This document shows positions 1 to 8,908 of a stretch of 64,000 nucleotides of DNA, piece after piece. The stretch comes from Acaryochloris sp. CCMEE 5410 (GTDB lineage Bacteria > Cyanobacteriota > Cyanobacteriia > Thermosynechococcales > Thermosynechococcaceae), in NCBI RefSeq assembly GCF_000238775.2, contig NZ_AFEJ02000002.1, forward strand, positions 186,001 through 250,000. Direction: 5' to 3'. The notes below the pieces were generated by a model. It searched no databases and was not told the DNA's origin. It saw only the letters and a program-made list of their open reading frames with translations. Within the stretch, counting starts at the first letter, position 1; each line of letters starts with the position of its first letter. The position numbers and the translations under genes are program-made.

Positions 1-906
1 GCCAAATAGAATATGACGAGAATTTTGGGGGCGGGAATGTTGGTAGGCAGCCCGGCAAAAACCCGGTGAATCATCCCACGAGCATCCCTTCATAACGACT
101 GCTGAGCGAATGACCTGTTGCGTTAGGGTAGATGTATATTCAAAGACATTTCCCGCCATATCTTCTACCCCGGCTGGACTCCGACTGAGGGGATAAGTTG
201 CGATCGCACTGGTCTGCAGTCCACCATGATTAGCCCAGTTGGTGGCATCGGCTTGCCAATCATTGCCCCAAGGAAAGTAGCGGCCATCGGTTCCCCGAGC
301 GGATTGCTCCCACTCTAAGGCAGTGGGTAAGCGATAGGACTGTCCATCTTGTTGGCCTCGCCATTGAGCAAAGGCTTGGGCATCGGGATAAGACACTAAA
401 ACAACGGGGTGCTGACCTTTACCCGTTGGAAAGCGTTGACCTTGCCAAAGAAAGGGTTTGACGGAGAGATAGGGGTGCACTAGAAACCCTTGTTTTTGAT
501 AATCATCAGCAGAAATAAATGGCGAACGATGACCCGTGGCTTTAACGAAGGCTTGGTATTCCGCATTGGTGATCAGGTTTTTTCCCATACAAACTGATGG
601 TTGCGATCGCACCTGCCGATTCGGTTCTCCATCGAACCAGCCCCTTTTGCGTAAACGGGCTTCCGCTTTGGCCCGCTGTTCCGGTTGTTGGGCCGAGGTC
701 GCTGCTGAGATGCGATAGGCATAATCTCGTTCTTGGCGATCGCTCCCGAGAATATAGTCTCCTGCCTCAATCCAAACGAAATCCCCCCCTTGCTCGCACT
801 GAGTTGGCGTTAAAGACGATGGTTTCACTCCAGTCTGGCAGCCCAAGAGCTGAGTTAAAGTCAGTACCCCCAGCAAGGATAATTTGAGGTAGAAGGTCTG
901 ATGCAT
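1..906 (-). CDS. FGE/SUMF1-like lipoprotein (3' end beyond window)
   Basis: Reading leftward from ATG at 906, 302 codons stay open to the window edge. The N-terminus is a lipoprotein signal (hydrophobic stretch ending LTQLLGC, Cys about residue 23). The rest is a formylglycine-generating-enzyme-type fold: FVWIEAGDYILGSD near residue 45, HPVVLVSYPDAQAFAQWRG, RLPTALEWEQSARG, FPWGN, and EDMAGNVFEYTS. Family members include sulfatase-activating enzymes, but many bacterial copies have no known substrate. The true C-terminus and any catalytic cysteines cannot be judged because the gene is cut. A GGAGA box lies 3 nt before the ATG. A membrane-anchored periplasmic location is inferred from the lipobox. 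Confidence 0.85.
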   Translation of the reverse strand, partial: MHQTFYLKLSLLGVLTLTQLLGCQTGVKPSSLTPTQCEQGGDFVWIEAGDYILGSDRQERDYAYRISAATSAQQPEQRAKAEARLRKRGWFDGEPNRQVRSQPSVCMGKNLITNAEYQAFVKATGHRSPFISADDYQKQGFLVHPYLSVKPFLWQGQRFPTGKGQHPVVLVSYPDAQAFAQWRGQQDGQSYRLPTALEWEQSARGTDGRYFPWGNDWQADATNWANHGGLQTSAIATYPLSRSPAGVEDMAGNVFEYTSTLTQQVIRSAVVMKGCSWDDSPGFCRAAYQHSRPQNSRHILFG

Positions 907-994
907 GGGTCTCCAAAGGATTGAGAGTAACCCTCTTTATCTTAAGGGGGCAGGTCTCCAAAGGTATGAAGGGGGAGTCGATTAGGGCCTGGCA

Positions 995-1270
995 CTACAT
1001 ATCAGTCTTATTGGGACCTGGCATAAGGTCCGGCGTATAGACATTCCCCGCTTCAATGCGTCCCACTAATGTTGCGCCTGTGCCGCAGAGAATCACTACA
1101 ATTTGAGAAATATCGCTGCCGGTCATTTTACCCTCATCTACACTGTTGCCAACGATGGGGGCAATGGCGGCAACGGTCGTAAAAATAATTCCCCAGAAGG
1201 TCTTACTGGAAAAAATACTTTTGCCTGAGCTGTTGGATGGAATGGAAGGGGGATGAGTGATGGTATTCAT
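995..1270 (-). CDS. small membrane protein, holin-like layout
   Basis: A 91-residue protein with a polar Ser/Pro-rich N-terminus and two hydrophobic segments: SKTFWGIIFTTVAAIAPIVG (about 21-40) and ISQIVVILCGTGATLVGRI (about 54-72). The tail is GNVYTPDLMPGPNK. The layout, with a short linker between helices and the G-R-I-x-A-G...P-G-P-N-K ending, is one I associate with cyanobacterial small membrane proteins sometimes labelled holin-like. I do not recognise a function. There is no lysis gene next to it, so a phage role is not supported. ATG start, own transcription unit. Confidence 0.6.
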   Translation of the reverse strand: MNTITHPPSIPSNSSGKSIFSSKTFWGIIFTTVAAIAPIVGNSVDEGKMTGSDISQIVVILCGTGATLVGRIEAGNVYTPDLMPGPNKTDM

Positions 1271-1570
1271 AGCTGCTTCCTGATTCGATACTCCATACCT
1301 TAAGAGAGAGTTCGGTCAGCATCAGTGACTGTTGTAGAGTAAAAAATGTGACGCTGATCGAATAAAAATCAGGCTAATTTTATTTTTTAAGGTCAATATT
1401 CGCCAAAATTAAACTTTCACAAAGAGATACTAGCATTGACAATGAAACCCAGGGAATGGCTCCCCTGGGCAGACTCCTTGGTGTGAGAAGTTAATCTACT
1501 TTGATAGTAGACAGGGAATCTGAGTATTGGCTGATGAAAGTCTGAGAATCAAGCAAGGATTTAATGGGAA
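1271..1570. other. intergenic stretch, nothing recognised
   Basis: About 300 AT-rich bases between two minus-strand genes. I see no open frame, RNA gene or clear terminator. It probably carries the promoter of the small membrane protein. Confidence 0.4.
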
Positions 1571-2056
1571 TTAGGGGGAGGATGGATTGCCTGCTTCTTC
1601 CTCTGTTGAATCCTCAGTTTCTAAGGGAAAGAACTGCATCTGCTTATGGGATTTAATGGCTTTATCAACTTGTTGCCACTGCACTAACGTAATTCTGATT
1701 TTGCCAGTGGTATTCAGCTCTTTTTGAAAGCTGCCGGCTGTGCCTGCGGTCAAGATCTTGGGTTTGATTTCAGCTGTGCCTGCTTCAATAATTTTGTCCG
1801 TCTCTTCGGAATAAATTTCGTAATAGACCAGGGGGGTCAGAATTGAAGCATCTGACTGATTTTTTAAACTGCCCCGTAACGTATAGAACCAGGTGTCTGC
1901 AAAGTTCTCTTTCAAGATTTCTACTTCTGTAACCACTGCGGCGGGTGGCTTTTTGTCCTTTTTAGCGAGTAAAACATTAGAAGATAGAGCCGGACTGGGC
2001 AGGAGGACGCTGCTTTGCAATGCGACAAGGGTTGAGTAGAGAAAGAGGTTGGCCAT
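1571..2056 (-). CDS. exported hypothetical protein
   Basis: 161 residues. The first 28 form a signal-peptide-like segment (NLFLYSTLVALQSSVLLPSPALSS). The rest is a small mostly beta domain: VVTEVEILKENFADTWFYTLRGSLKNQSD, then VYYEIYSEETDKIIEAGTAEIKPK, then KIRITLVQWQQVDK. This alternation resembles extracellular FxLYD/DUF-type modules that compare a bound and unbound state, but I cannot assign a family. The C-terminal tail is acidic (TEDSTEEEAGN). Stand-alone gene. Confidence 0.55.
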   Translation of the reverse strand: MANLFLYSTLVALQSSVLLPSPALSSNVLLAKKDKKPPAAVVTEVEILKENFADTWFYTLRGSLKNQSDASILTPLVYYEIYSEETDKIIEAGTAEIKPKILTAGTAGSFQKELNTTGKIRITLVQWQQVDKAIKSHKQMQFFPLETEDSTEEEAGNPSSP

Positions 2057-2136
2057 AGTGGGGGACAGTAAACTTTAGAGTCTAAGACGAGGTGAAAGGG
2101 ATCAGTCGTTCCCGCTTGCAGTCAATATACAAAACA

Positions 2137-2169
2137 ATCCTGAGCATGCCTCACCGGCATGCTCAGGAT
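2137..2169 (-). terminator. rho-independent terminator of hli
   Basis: A perfect 14-bp stem (2137-2150 with 2156-2169, loop TCACC) lies about 45 nt after the hli stop. On the minus strand it is followed by a T-rich tract (TTGTTTTG). Confidence 0.8.
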
Positions 2170-2215
2170 CGCAAGAATATGGATGGGAAGACTTCTCAGT
2201 AGAAGGCGTTGAAGA

Positions 2216-2380
2216 CTAGGCTAGGCCCAGATACGAAAAAATGCCCTGACCGGTGACCGCTTCAAAAACAAGAGCGGCAATAAAAGCAATCATTGCAGCA
2301 CGACCGCCAAACCGTTCTGCAAATTCATTGAATCCAAACTTGGGAGAAATTTGATTTGGAACGCGGCTGGGTTCAATCAT
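2216..2380 (-). CDS. hli: high-light-inducible one-helix protein
   Basis: 54 residues, MIEPSRVPNQ... to ...IFSYLGLA. It has the chlorophyll-binding signature FAERFGGRAAMIAFIAALV followed by EAVTGQGIFSYLGL, i.e. the single transmembrane helix of the LHC superfamily (ExxNGRxAMIGF type, here ERFGGRAAM) and the conserved G-Q-G-I tail. Hlips bind chlorophyll and carotenoid in the thylakoid and protect newly made photosystem II components under high light. Single gene with its own terminator. Confidence 0.92.
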   Translation of the reverse strand: MIEPSRVPNQISPKFGFNEFAERFGGRAAMIAFIAALVFEAVTGQGIFSYLGLA

Positions 2381-2477
2381 GGTTGGTGATCCGGGAATGT
2401 TAAGAAAGTTTACGTTAGTCTCAGAATAAAAGCCAGAGACGCTCTAAGTCAATCTTAACAAAAGGACTTTGCATCGA

Positions 2478-3338
2478 TCACAGGGGCCGCCAAATCGCGT
2501 CTGCCACCTGGCAAACCTCTCTCATGGCTGCTCCATCATGAATGCGGAGGATGTCGGCACCACCTTGAATGGCCGCGCAACAGGCCGCAGCCGTCCCCCA
2601 TACTCGTTGTTGCGGATCTGGCTGATTTAGGATTTGACCGATAAAGCTCTTTCGGGAAGGTCCCACCAAAATAGGACAACCTAAGGCCCTAAACTGTGCG
2701 ATTTCTCGCAGTAGGGATAGGTTTTGGGGGCCAGTTTTAGCAAACCCAATGCCCGGATCAATCGCCAGGAACTCTCTAAGGATGCCTGCGGCCTGGGCAG
2801 CATCGATTTGCTGTTGCAAGAAGTCAATAATGTCCTTAACCAAATCCTGATAGTCTGTGAGTTTCTGCATGGTTTGGGGGGTACCCCGCATATGCATCAA
2901 AATAATCGGGACCTGTAGATGGGCAACGGTGGACAACATCTGTGGATCATAAATGCCACCCGAGACATCGTTGACGAGATCGGCTCCGGCTGCGATCGCA
3001 GCTGCTGCTACGGAAGATCGGGTCGTATCCACCGAAATGGGAACGTCTAGTTGAGACCGAATCGCCTGAATAACGGGAATAACCCGATCTAACTCTTCTG
3101 CCTCAGCAATTTCAATGGCTTGAGGACGAGTGGATTGCCCCCCAATATCGAGAATGTCAATACCAGCTTTTACTAGATGATGGGCCTGAGATAGGGCTGC
3201 GGATTGGGAGTTAAATTGGCCACCATCACTAAAACTATCCGGGGTTACGTTCAAAATTCCCATTAAATAGGTGCGACTTCCCCAGGCAAAGGTGTGATTG
3301 TGCAGTGTCCAGGATGGAATTTGGGCAGGAACATTCAT
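2478..3338 (-). CDS. folP: dihydropteroate synthase
   Basis: 286 residues from ATG 3338; a TTG 57 nt upstream is possible but would add a non-conserved leader. The enzyme joins p-aminobenzoate to dihydropterin pyrophosphate in folate synthesis. Seen: YLMGILNVTPDSFSDGG (first pterin-binding signature, about 25-41), DILDIGGQSTRP, PISVDTTRSSVA, LVNDVSGGIYDP, PIILMHMRGTPQTM, AIDPGIGFAKT, and GPSRKSFIG (substrate Lys/Ser region). Length is normal for the family. The 5' end lies close to the divergent DUF1400 gene, so the two share a short promoter region. Confidence 0.95.
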   Translation of the reverse strand: MNVPAQIPSWTLHNHTFAWGSRTYLMGILNVTPDSFSDGGQFNSQSAALSQAHHLVKAGIDILDIGGQSTRPQAIEIAEAEELDRVIPVIQAIRSQLDVPISVDTTRSSVAAAAIAAGADLVNDVSGGIYDPQMLSTVAHLQVPIILMHMRGTPQTMQKLTDYQDLVKDIIDFLQQQIDAAQAAGILREFLAIDPGIGFAKTGPQNLSLLREIAQFRALGCPILVGPSRKSFIGQILNQPDPQQRVWGTAAACCAAIQGGADILRIHDGAAMREVCQVADAIWRPL

Positions 3339-3510
3339 AGGTATAGATAAAAGGGGATGGCAAAGCACACATTCTCTGAACAGTTTAAGGTTCAAAACTC
3401 CTGTAAATATTTACTGGCTATCCCAATCGAGACCAAATAGCGTGCTTTCCCAGGACGCAAGTCTTTCCCTCATTAACCAGAAGTCAGCTCTCTCAATTTG
3501 GGACCGTACT

Positions 3511-4218
3511 ATGGCATTAACATCAATGACAGGTCGCTCTCGCTTCCAAAGAATGCGAAATAGGATGATCTGGATGGGACTGGGTGCTATTTGTACCTTG
3601 TCTTGTCTAGGCCTTCACACCGAAACGGCCCTGGGGGCCACCAAGATTAAATTTACCTATGGGCCATTTGGTCAATCCCTCACGGTACAGGAACTCAAGA
3701 CCTTTGCTGAAACCGGTAAAGCCTCTTCCAAACTCAAGTTTTTTATGAATGCTGCCGATCAAGATCCAAAGGTCGTCCGTCGATTTTTAACTCAAGATGT
3801 AAAAATTAGCCTCAGATTGGCCGATCGGTTGCTCTACCTATTGCCAGGTGAATATGCCTTGTTTCAAGCGGGCCAGATTTTTCAGACTCCAAGTCAAGGG
3901 GCCAATATCCAAGCCCTTCGCTCGGGGGTGATTCAGTCCTTGAGCGATGATAGTCAAATTTCCCTGTTGGAGTTTCTGGAAAAGTATCCCCTGGCTGAAA
4001 TGACGATTGATGGTGTCAAGTTGGCCCGAGCCGCCGATCAGATTGATCGACTAGTGAGTCGGTTTGCACCTTCCGTGGAATCCGGTGCTGCGATCGCAAC
4101 TGAACTTCTAGAAAGTTTGGTTTGTGATTGTGAGTCTGGTGCGATTCGACCCAAACCATCTGTTACCACGCCGAACCCAATCCCTGAACCAGCCCCTGAC
4201 TCGACACCTCCCGATTAA
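3511..4218 (+). CDS. DUF1400-domain secreted protein
   Basis: 235 residues from ATG 3511. A basic N-terminus and hydrophobic core (MIWMGLGAICTLSCLGLHTETALGA) form a signal peptide. After it comes a DUF1400 module: IKFTYGPFGQSLTVQELKTFAETGK, FFMNAADQDPKVVRRFLTQDVKISL, RLLYLLPGEYALFQAGQIFQTPSQG, ALRSGVIQSL and the ISLLEFLEKYPLAEMTIDG end. In many cyanobacteria DUF1400 precedes an alpha/beta hydrolase domain; here the protein stops after it with a Pro-rich tail, so it has no enzyme domain. Function unknown. Confidence 0.8.
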   Translation: MALTSMTGRSRFQRMRNRMIWMGLGAICTLSCLGLHTETALGATKIKFTYGPFGQSLTVQELKTFAETGKASSKLKFFMNAADQDPKVVRRFLTQDVKISLRLADRLLYLLPGEYALFQAGQIFQTPSQGANIQALRSGVIQSLSDDSQISLLEFLEKYPLAEMTIDGVKLARAADQIDRLVSRFAPSVESGAAIATELLESLVCDCESGAIRPKPSVTTPNPIPEPAPDSTPPD

Positions 4219-4255
4219 GAGTTGAAGGAGGCTCAAATCTGATGATGGTCGGATT

Positions 4256-5398
4256 TTATTGGATTAGGGAAATCAAATCAGGAGCAGAATCATAGACCGA
4301 GTTTTGCTGTTCTCGTAAAAATGCTCCGGTTCGATGTTTAACAACGGCCTGGATCTCTGACACTATCGCTAAGGCGATTTCGCTAGGCGTTTCTGCGCCG
4401 ATATCTAGGCCAATGGGGCCATGGAGCCGATTGAGCTGCTCCGGCGTGAGAGAGCCCCCATCCTGTAGACCTTGAATAAGCTGTTGAGTCCTTGCTTTTG
4501 TGCCAGGAACACCTAAATAGCCAATGGCACTAGACCAAAGAAACTTTACGATCGCCAAATCCTGCTCAAAGTCTCCAGTCATCACAACAGCAGCTGAATA
4601 AGATGAGAGCTGAATTTGTTGATGCAAGTCCTGAGGCTCGACTTGCAAAATATGATCTGCCTCTGGAAAATGGTTGAGTTTAATCTCTCGCGATGGATGC
4701 TCAACGATAATAACAGTCCACCCCAACTGTTTTGCGAGGAGTGTAATGGGGGAAGTGTAAGGTGTAATGCCAAAGATATAGAGCTGGATGGGGGGAGTAA
4801 TGACTTCAATCAGGGCTTGGACATAACCGTCAATAAAGGGATAGCTCCTAGTCCGAGTTTGACCCGCTGCCAATATTTTGACCGTATCTTGAAAAATAAG
4901 ATTGGTGAGAAAATGGTCCCCAATTTGATTGGCCACTGAACCATCCATCTTGAGAAATAATCGGGAGGCGACTTGGGCAGGAATATCACCTTCTACAGTA
5001 AAGACAGTTGCGATTGCCCCGGATTGGTTCTCGTCATAACATTCAGCGATGAAATCAAACTGAGCTCTAGTGGATCGACTATTAAGAGGCTCCAGTAAAA
5101 TCGTAGTTCCGCCTTGAGAACTTATCTTATCTAGTGTGTGGAGTGTATCGATATGATATCGATACACTTGGGGACAGTCATTAATCTGAACAAGTTGTTT
5201 GACTTGGTTAATAATTTTCTGATCAACATAATCCTCACAAATCGCCCGAATGGTTTGATCAGTTTTGGTCAACAGAATCCGAGTTCCAGACCTGCAGTAG
5301 CTTGATTCCTCCGCTTGCAACACAGTCGCTACAATAATTGACGGATCTTGATGATCGGCTTGAATAACAAAAGGAATGATTTCTTGTAGCTCTTTCAT
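4256..5398 (-). CDS. XdhC/CoxI-family protein
   Basis: 380 residues from ATG 5398; an upstream TTG would add five residues. The N-terminal XdhC_CoxI part (IVATVLQAEESSYCRSGTRILLT) is followed by a C-terminal Rossmann-like part (LYIFGITPYTSPITLLAKQLGWTVIIVEH, AVVMTGDFEQDLAIVKFLWSSAIGYLGVPGTKART, LHGPIGLDIGAETPSEIALAIVSEIQAV). Family members insert or sulfurate molybdenum cofactor for xanthine-dehydrogenase-type enzymes. No molybdoenzyme gene lies next to it, so its client is unknown. The usual first glycines of the Rossmann loop are partly replaced (FGITPYTSP), so nucleotide binding may be altered. Confidence 0.8.
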   Translation of the reverse strand: MKELQEIIPFVIQADHQDPSIIVATVLQAEESSYCRSGTRILLTKTDQTIRAICEDYVDQKIINQVKQLVQINDCPQVYRYHIDTLHTLDKISSQGGTTILLEPLNSRSTRAQFDFIAECYDENQSGAIATVFTVEGDIPAQVASRLFLKMDGSVANQIGDHFLTNLIFQDTVKILAAGQTRTRSYPFIDGYVQALIEVITPPIQLYIFGITPYTSPITLLAKQLGWTVIIVEHPSREIKLNHFPEADHILQVEPQDLHQQIQLSSYSAAVVMTGDFEQDLAIVKFLWSSAIGYLGVPGTKARTQQLIQGLQDGGSLTPEQLNRLHGPIGLDIGAETPSEIALAIVSEIQAVVKHRTGAFLREQQNSVYDSAPDLISLIQ

Positions 5399-5979
5399 TC
5401 GAACGGGTAGCAAAACTGTAAAGTGATTGCTCTAAACGGAAAAAATCTATTTCCAAATTTAGTTATAGGTATGCTTTTCTGCTCTAAAAGTCATCAATCC
5501 CCCCAATCATCTAGTAATTCTTTTTTACTGCGAAAATCCTCGTTAACTTCAAATAAAATCCTTCTAAAATATTTCTCAAAATATTTAATGGGAACGTTGG
5601 CTATTTTCCAAATCTTGAGTTTATACTGTTACCATTTCTTAGTTAGCTACTAATTTATACTTTGCTATTTAATCCAGCTATAACCCTTTAGCAAGGCATT
5701 GGCTCATAAATATTAGTAATCTTTACAAAAAGCTGAGAAGTTTACTTGTTGGCACTTTGCTGTAAAAGATTTGTGATGAAATGTGAATTATTTAGATATT
5801 GAAGCAATTCAAAGTTTGACTAAATAAATGAAAATTTAGACAGGCATAAAAAGCGATTAATTTACTCTATTTCTGAAATTAGGACGAAATTCAATCTTTA
5901 TGAATTCCCTTAGAACTCATCAACTCTTGATAAAGTGAGGTCACGTCTCACTGGTTTCAGATAAGGAGCAACAATAGTT
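5399..5979. other. intergenic, divergent promoter region
   Basis: About 580 AT-rich bases between divergent genes. I find no convincing open frame, tRNA or repeat. It should hold promoters for both neighbours. Confidence 0.5.
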
Positions 5980-6972
5980 GTGCGTAAGTACATTTTTCTA
6001 CTGCTGTTGGGATTAATCTCTGTCCTGGGATGTGAATTGTCGACCCAAGCGAATCCTACTTTGCAGCTAGGGCTACCCATTGATTGCACCTTAGGTAATG
6101 ACTGCTTTGTTCTGCTTTATCCAGATCGTGATCCTGGCCCAGAAGCGGTAGATTTTGGCTGTGGCCGGATGACATACGATGGCCACAAAGGAACCGACTT
6201 TGCTATCCCTGATGAGCAGGTAATGGCGGAGGGAGTCAAAGTAAAAGCCGCCGCCGCAGGAAAGGTATTACGCACTCGGAACAACATTCGCGATCGCCGC
6301 ATTCAGAATCAAACTCAAACCGACGCCGTTGAAGGAATGGAATGTGGTAATGGTGTTGTCATAGAACATGATGAAAACTGGCAGACTCAATATTGTCATC
6401 TTCGGAAAGGCAGTGTTCTAGTTCAACCAGGTGACAAAGTGAAAGAGGGGACGCCTCTAGGTTTAGTGGGTACTTCTGGAAAGGCTTCTTTTCCCCATGT
6501 TCACTTGAGTGTTCGCTACCAAGATCAGGTTGTGGATCCGTTTGTGGGACCTGAAGCCCCATCAGGGTGTCAGGGTAGCAAGAGTCCTTTATGGAAAACG
6601 GCCCTTTCCTATCAATCAACGGGATTGATCCGGGCTGGCTTTGCAACGCAACTTCCAGAGCTAGAACAACTATGGGATGGAGAATTTAAAGATCAAGTGC
6701 TTCCAGTGGATAGCCCGGCCCTAGTGTTTTGGGTCCACACCTATGGAATGCTCAAAGGAGATCAAGAACGCCTGCAGATCCGAGATCCTCAGGGTAAGAT
6801 TGTCGCTCAGTTTAATCGAACAGTATCGGAATCTCAGAAGGTATGGACCCGTTCATTAGGGAAAAAGGGCACTAAGCACCCCCTTATTCCAGGTCAGTGG
6901 TCTGGACGGTACCAGTTGATTAGAGACCAGAAAACGATCATTGATCATGAAGCAGATGTGCTTTTGCAATAG
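5980..6972 (+). CDS. M23 (LytM) family metallopeptidase lipoprotein
   Basis: 330 residues from GTG 5980, with an AAGGAG box about 11 nt upstream. The signal MRKYIFLLLLGLISVLGC ends in a lipobox (Cys18). The LytM zinc peptidase domain spans roughly residues 60-195: HKGTDFAIP (first His and Asp ligands), GNGVVIEHDENWQTQYCHL, PGDKVKEGTPLGLVGTSG, and FPHVHLSV (HxH ligands). It is followed by a beta-rich C-terminal domain. Such enzymes cut peptidoglycan cross-bridges or act as amidase activators. All zinc ligands appear present, so it is likely active. Monocistronic. Confidence 0.9.
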   Translation: MRKYIFLLLLGLISVLGCELSTQANPTLQLGLPIDCTLGNDCFVLLYPDRDPGPEAVDFGCGRMTYDGHKGTDFAIPDEQVMAEGVKVKAAAAGKVLRTRNNIRDRRIQNQTQTDAVEGMECGNGVVIEHDENWQTQYCHLRKGSVLVQPGDKVKEGTPLGLVGTSGKASFPHVHLSVRYQDQVVDPFVGPEAPSGCQGSKSPLWKTALSYQSTGLIRAGFATQLPELEQLWDGEFKDQVLPVDSPALVFWVHTYGMLKGDQERLQIRDPQGKIVAQFNRTVSESQKVWTRSLGKKGTKHPLIPGQWSGRYQLIRDQKTIIDHEADVLLQ

Positions 6973-7079
6973 AGAAATAGGACAGATCCAAAGCTTCGGG
7001 GGTTATGATGTCTGCTTTTTATAAAGTACATGGAGGCTATCTTCTGCATTTGGATCCAAGAGGTCAAGTTTATGATGGG

Positions 7080-7973
7080 CTAGGTCATGGATTGATACCG
7101 ACGCTCTAGATCCTTAATCTGCAAAGAGAGGTTAGATAGTTGACGGATTAGGTCAACTGGCACTTCTTCGGCTAATTGGATAATAGGGATATTAATATCA
7201 ATTAAGTTTTTCGCTAAGGCATAACACTCAACCAATTCGCTGAGTCTGTAATATTTACTCTGGAAGTACTGGCGTTTCCTGGGCTTATCTGAAATTGATC
7301 TGATGTGAAAGACTTCATCTTGGCTATATGGAAGTAGCCTTTTATTAGCTTGATGCAATTTTGTTAATTCTATTTCCAGTTGTTGGAGCTGTTCTCCCCA
7401 GGCATCACTTTGTTTAATGAGTCGTTGCTCCAACATCAAACGATTTTGCGTTTTGGAGTTGTGTTGCTTGCTTCTCAAGACTCTTGGCAAAATATTACCG
7501 ACTAAAAGGCTACCGAAAACCGCCACAATGATAATTGTCGCTAACCCTCCCCAAATCGATAAACCTAAGCAAAGAATAAATATACTGACCCCAATCACTG
7601 TATATCGTTGATATTTGAGAAATTGCCGCTGAGGATGGGGCAAGAAGTGAGACTGGTTGGTCTTGACGTCTACTAATAGAATGGGCTGTAAGTGACCAAC
7701 ACCTTTTGCCGGCATCATCAAAATAATTGGAATATTTGCACCGATGAGATGGTCAATTTCGACTGTTTTAATGGACCCAGTTCTCATCTGAATTCTAGCT
7801 AGATAAATATTTTGGTGATCACGGGAAAACCCCAACCATGCGCCAATAATGATACCAGGCTCAGCTTGGTAGAGTGAATAGCAATGGGAACAAATGACTT
7901 GCCATTTTCGCAGAGACTGATAGTCTTCTGGTAAGTACAATGAACGTTTACAAGTCGGACAAGTGCTTTTCAT
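7080..7973 (-). CDS. zinc-ribbon membrane protein, unknown function
   Basis: 297 residues. The N-terminus has a zinc ribbon (CPTCKRSLYLP...CSHCYSLY, two CxxC pairs at about 5-8 and 29-32). A hydrophobic hairpin follows in the middle (YTVIGVSIFILCLGLSIWGGLATIIIVAVFGSLLVG, about 125-160), then a basic and coiled-coil-like C-terminal half (LEQRLIKQSDAWGEQLQQLEIELTKLHQANKRLL). I do not recognise the family. The layout suggests a membrane protein with two cytoplasmic domains. Confidence 0.6.
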   Translation of the reverse strand: MKSTCPTCKRSLYLPEDYQSLRKWQVICSHCYSLYQAEPGIIIGAWLGFSRDHQNIYLARIQMRTGSIKTVEIDHLIGANIPIILMMPAKGVGHLQPILLVDVKTNQSHFLPHPQRQFLKYQRYTVIGVSIFILCLGLSIWGGLATIIIVAVFGSLLVGNILPRVLRSKQHNSKTQNRLMLEQRLIKQSDAWGEQLQQLEIELTKLHQANKRLLPYSQDEVFHIRSISDKPRKRQYFQSKYYRLSELVECYALAKNLIDINIPIIQLAEEVPVDLIRQLSNLSLQIKDLERRYQSMT

Positions 7974-8908
7974 CTTCAGTTTAAATTGATAATTCCATGA
8001 CCTTATTTATCGTGATTTTTTAGATAAAAAATAATATTAGAGTGACATCTCTACTCGCCCATTAGATATCAAGAGACTATTGTTCTTATTTGAGCAATTT
8101 GAAAAAATTAGCTATACTTATTACCTATATTTTTACATATGTAAAATACAGTCGTTATCTTTTGAAATTATTATTATTTAATGTAGTCGAAAGTAAATTA
8201 TTCTCCTTGAATAGCCCTTTTAGATTGCTTGAACCTTAGGTCTAACACCCTAAAAGCAATTGACTATTGATAGGTTGTTTAAATTCTAAAAGTCCCAGAA
8301 AATAATTAGATAGATTGAAGGCCTTTCAGGATAAACACATTAAATTTTGGTCGTACACGGTTTAATGTTGAATGAGCAGAAATAACTGAGTGAAGTTTAA
8401 GCTAACAGAGGTGAGTCTAGAGGATTTCAAAAAGGAATCAACAATCAGCACATAAAGATGCAAAATTTAGAAGATTTGTCCGTGAATTATGTCGTCACAG
8501 ATGAATAGCGTAAGATGTGGGACAAACGCAGAATTAAATTTTGGCGGTATCACTACAAACTCAACAGTGGAAGAGAATGAGATGAGTTTGAGATCGGATT
8601 TTCACCCTGCAAACATTATCTGGCCATTGGATTACCCCATTGTTGAACAATCATAAGAAAGTCTAGTAAATATTGGCGCTGGAAATGATGCCTCCCCAAT
8701 AAGACATTGGATGGAGAGCTGTTGTGGAAACTACGCTCTGCTGTCTACAATAAATATGGCCATTTATGTTCCTAGGACCAGCTGAAACTAGGATTTATTA
8801 CTAGCAAGTATGCTCATGTTTATAACGATAAGGTTAGGATAATTAACCCTAGCCGTCTAATGATCTTTGCTATTTGCCATGACCTAGCTTAAATCGACAG
8901 GAAAAAAA
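7974..8908. other. long intergenic stretch, possibly decayed coding DNA
   Basis: 935 bases without an open frame of note. From about 8515 to 8870 one plus frame reads as protein-like text (start MWDKRRIKFWRYHYKLNSGR, later LLWKLRSAVYNKYGHLC) but is broken by at least four stops. This may be a dead gene; I cannot name it. The 5' part is plain AT-rich sequence. Confidence 0.3.

Noticed and set aside
573-961. Short minus-strand frames over the left-edge gene
   Set aside because: They are other frames of the FGE-like lipoprotein, whose full reading from ATG 906 explains the sequence.
8515-8870. Possible group II intron or HNH remnant
   Set aside because: The readable frame has several stops and none of the expected RT or HNH motifs; only noted as possible decayed DNA.
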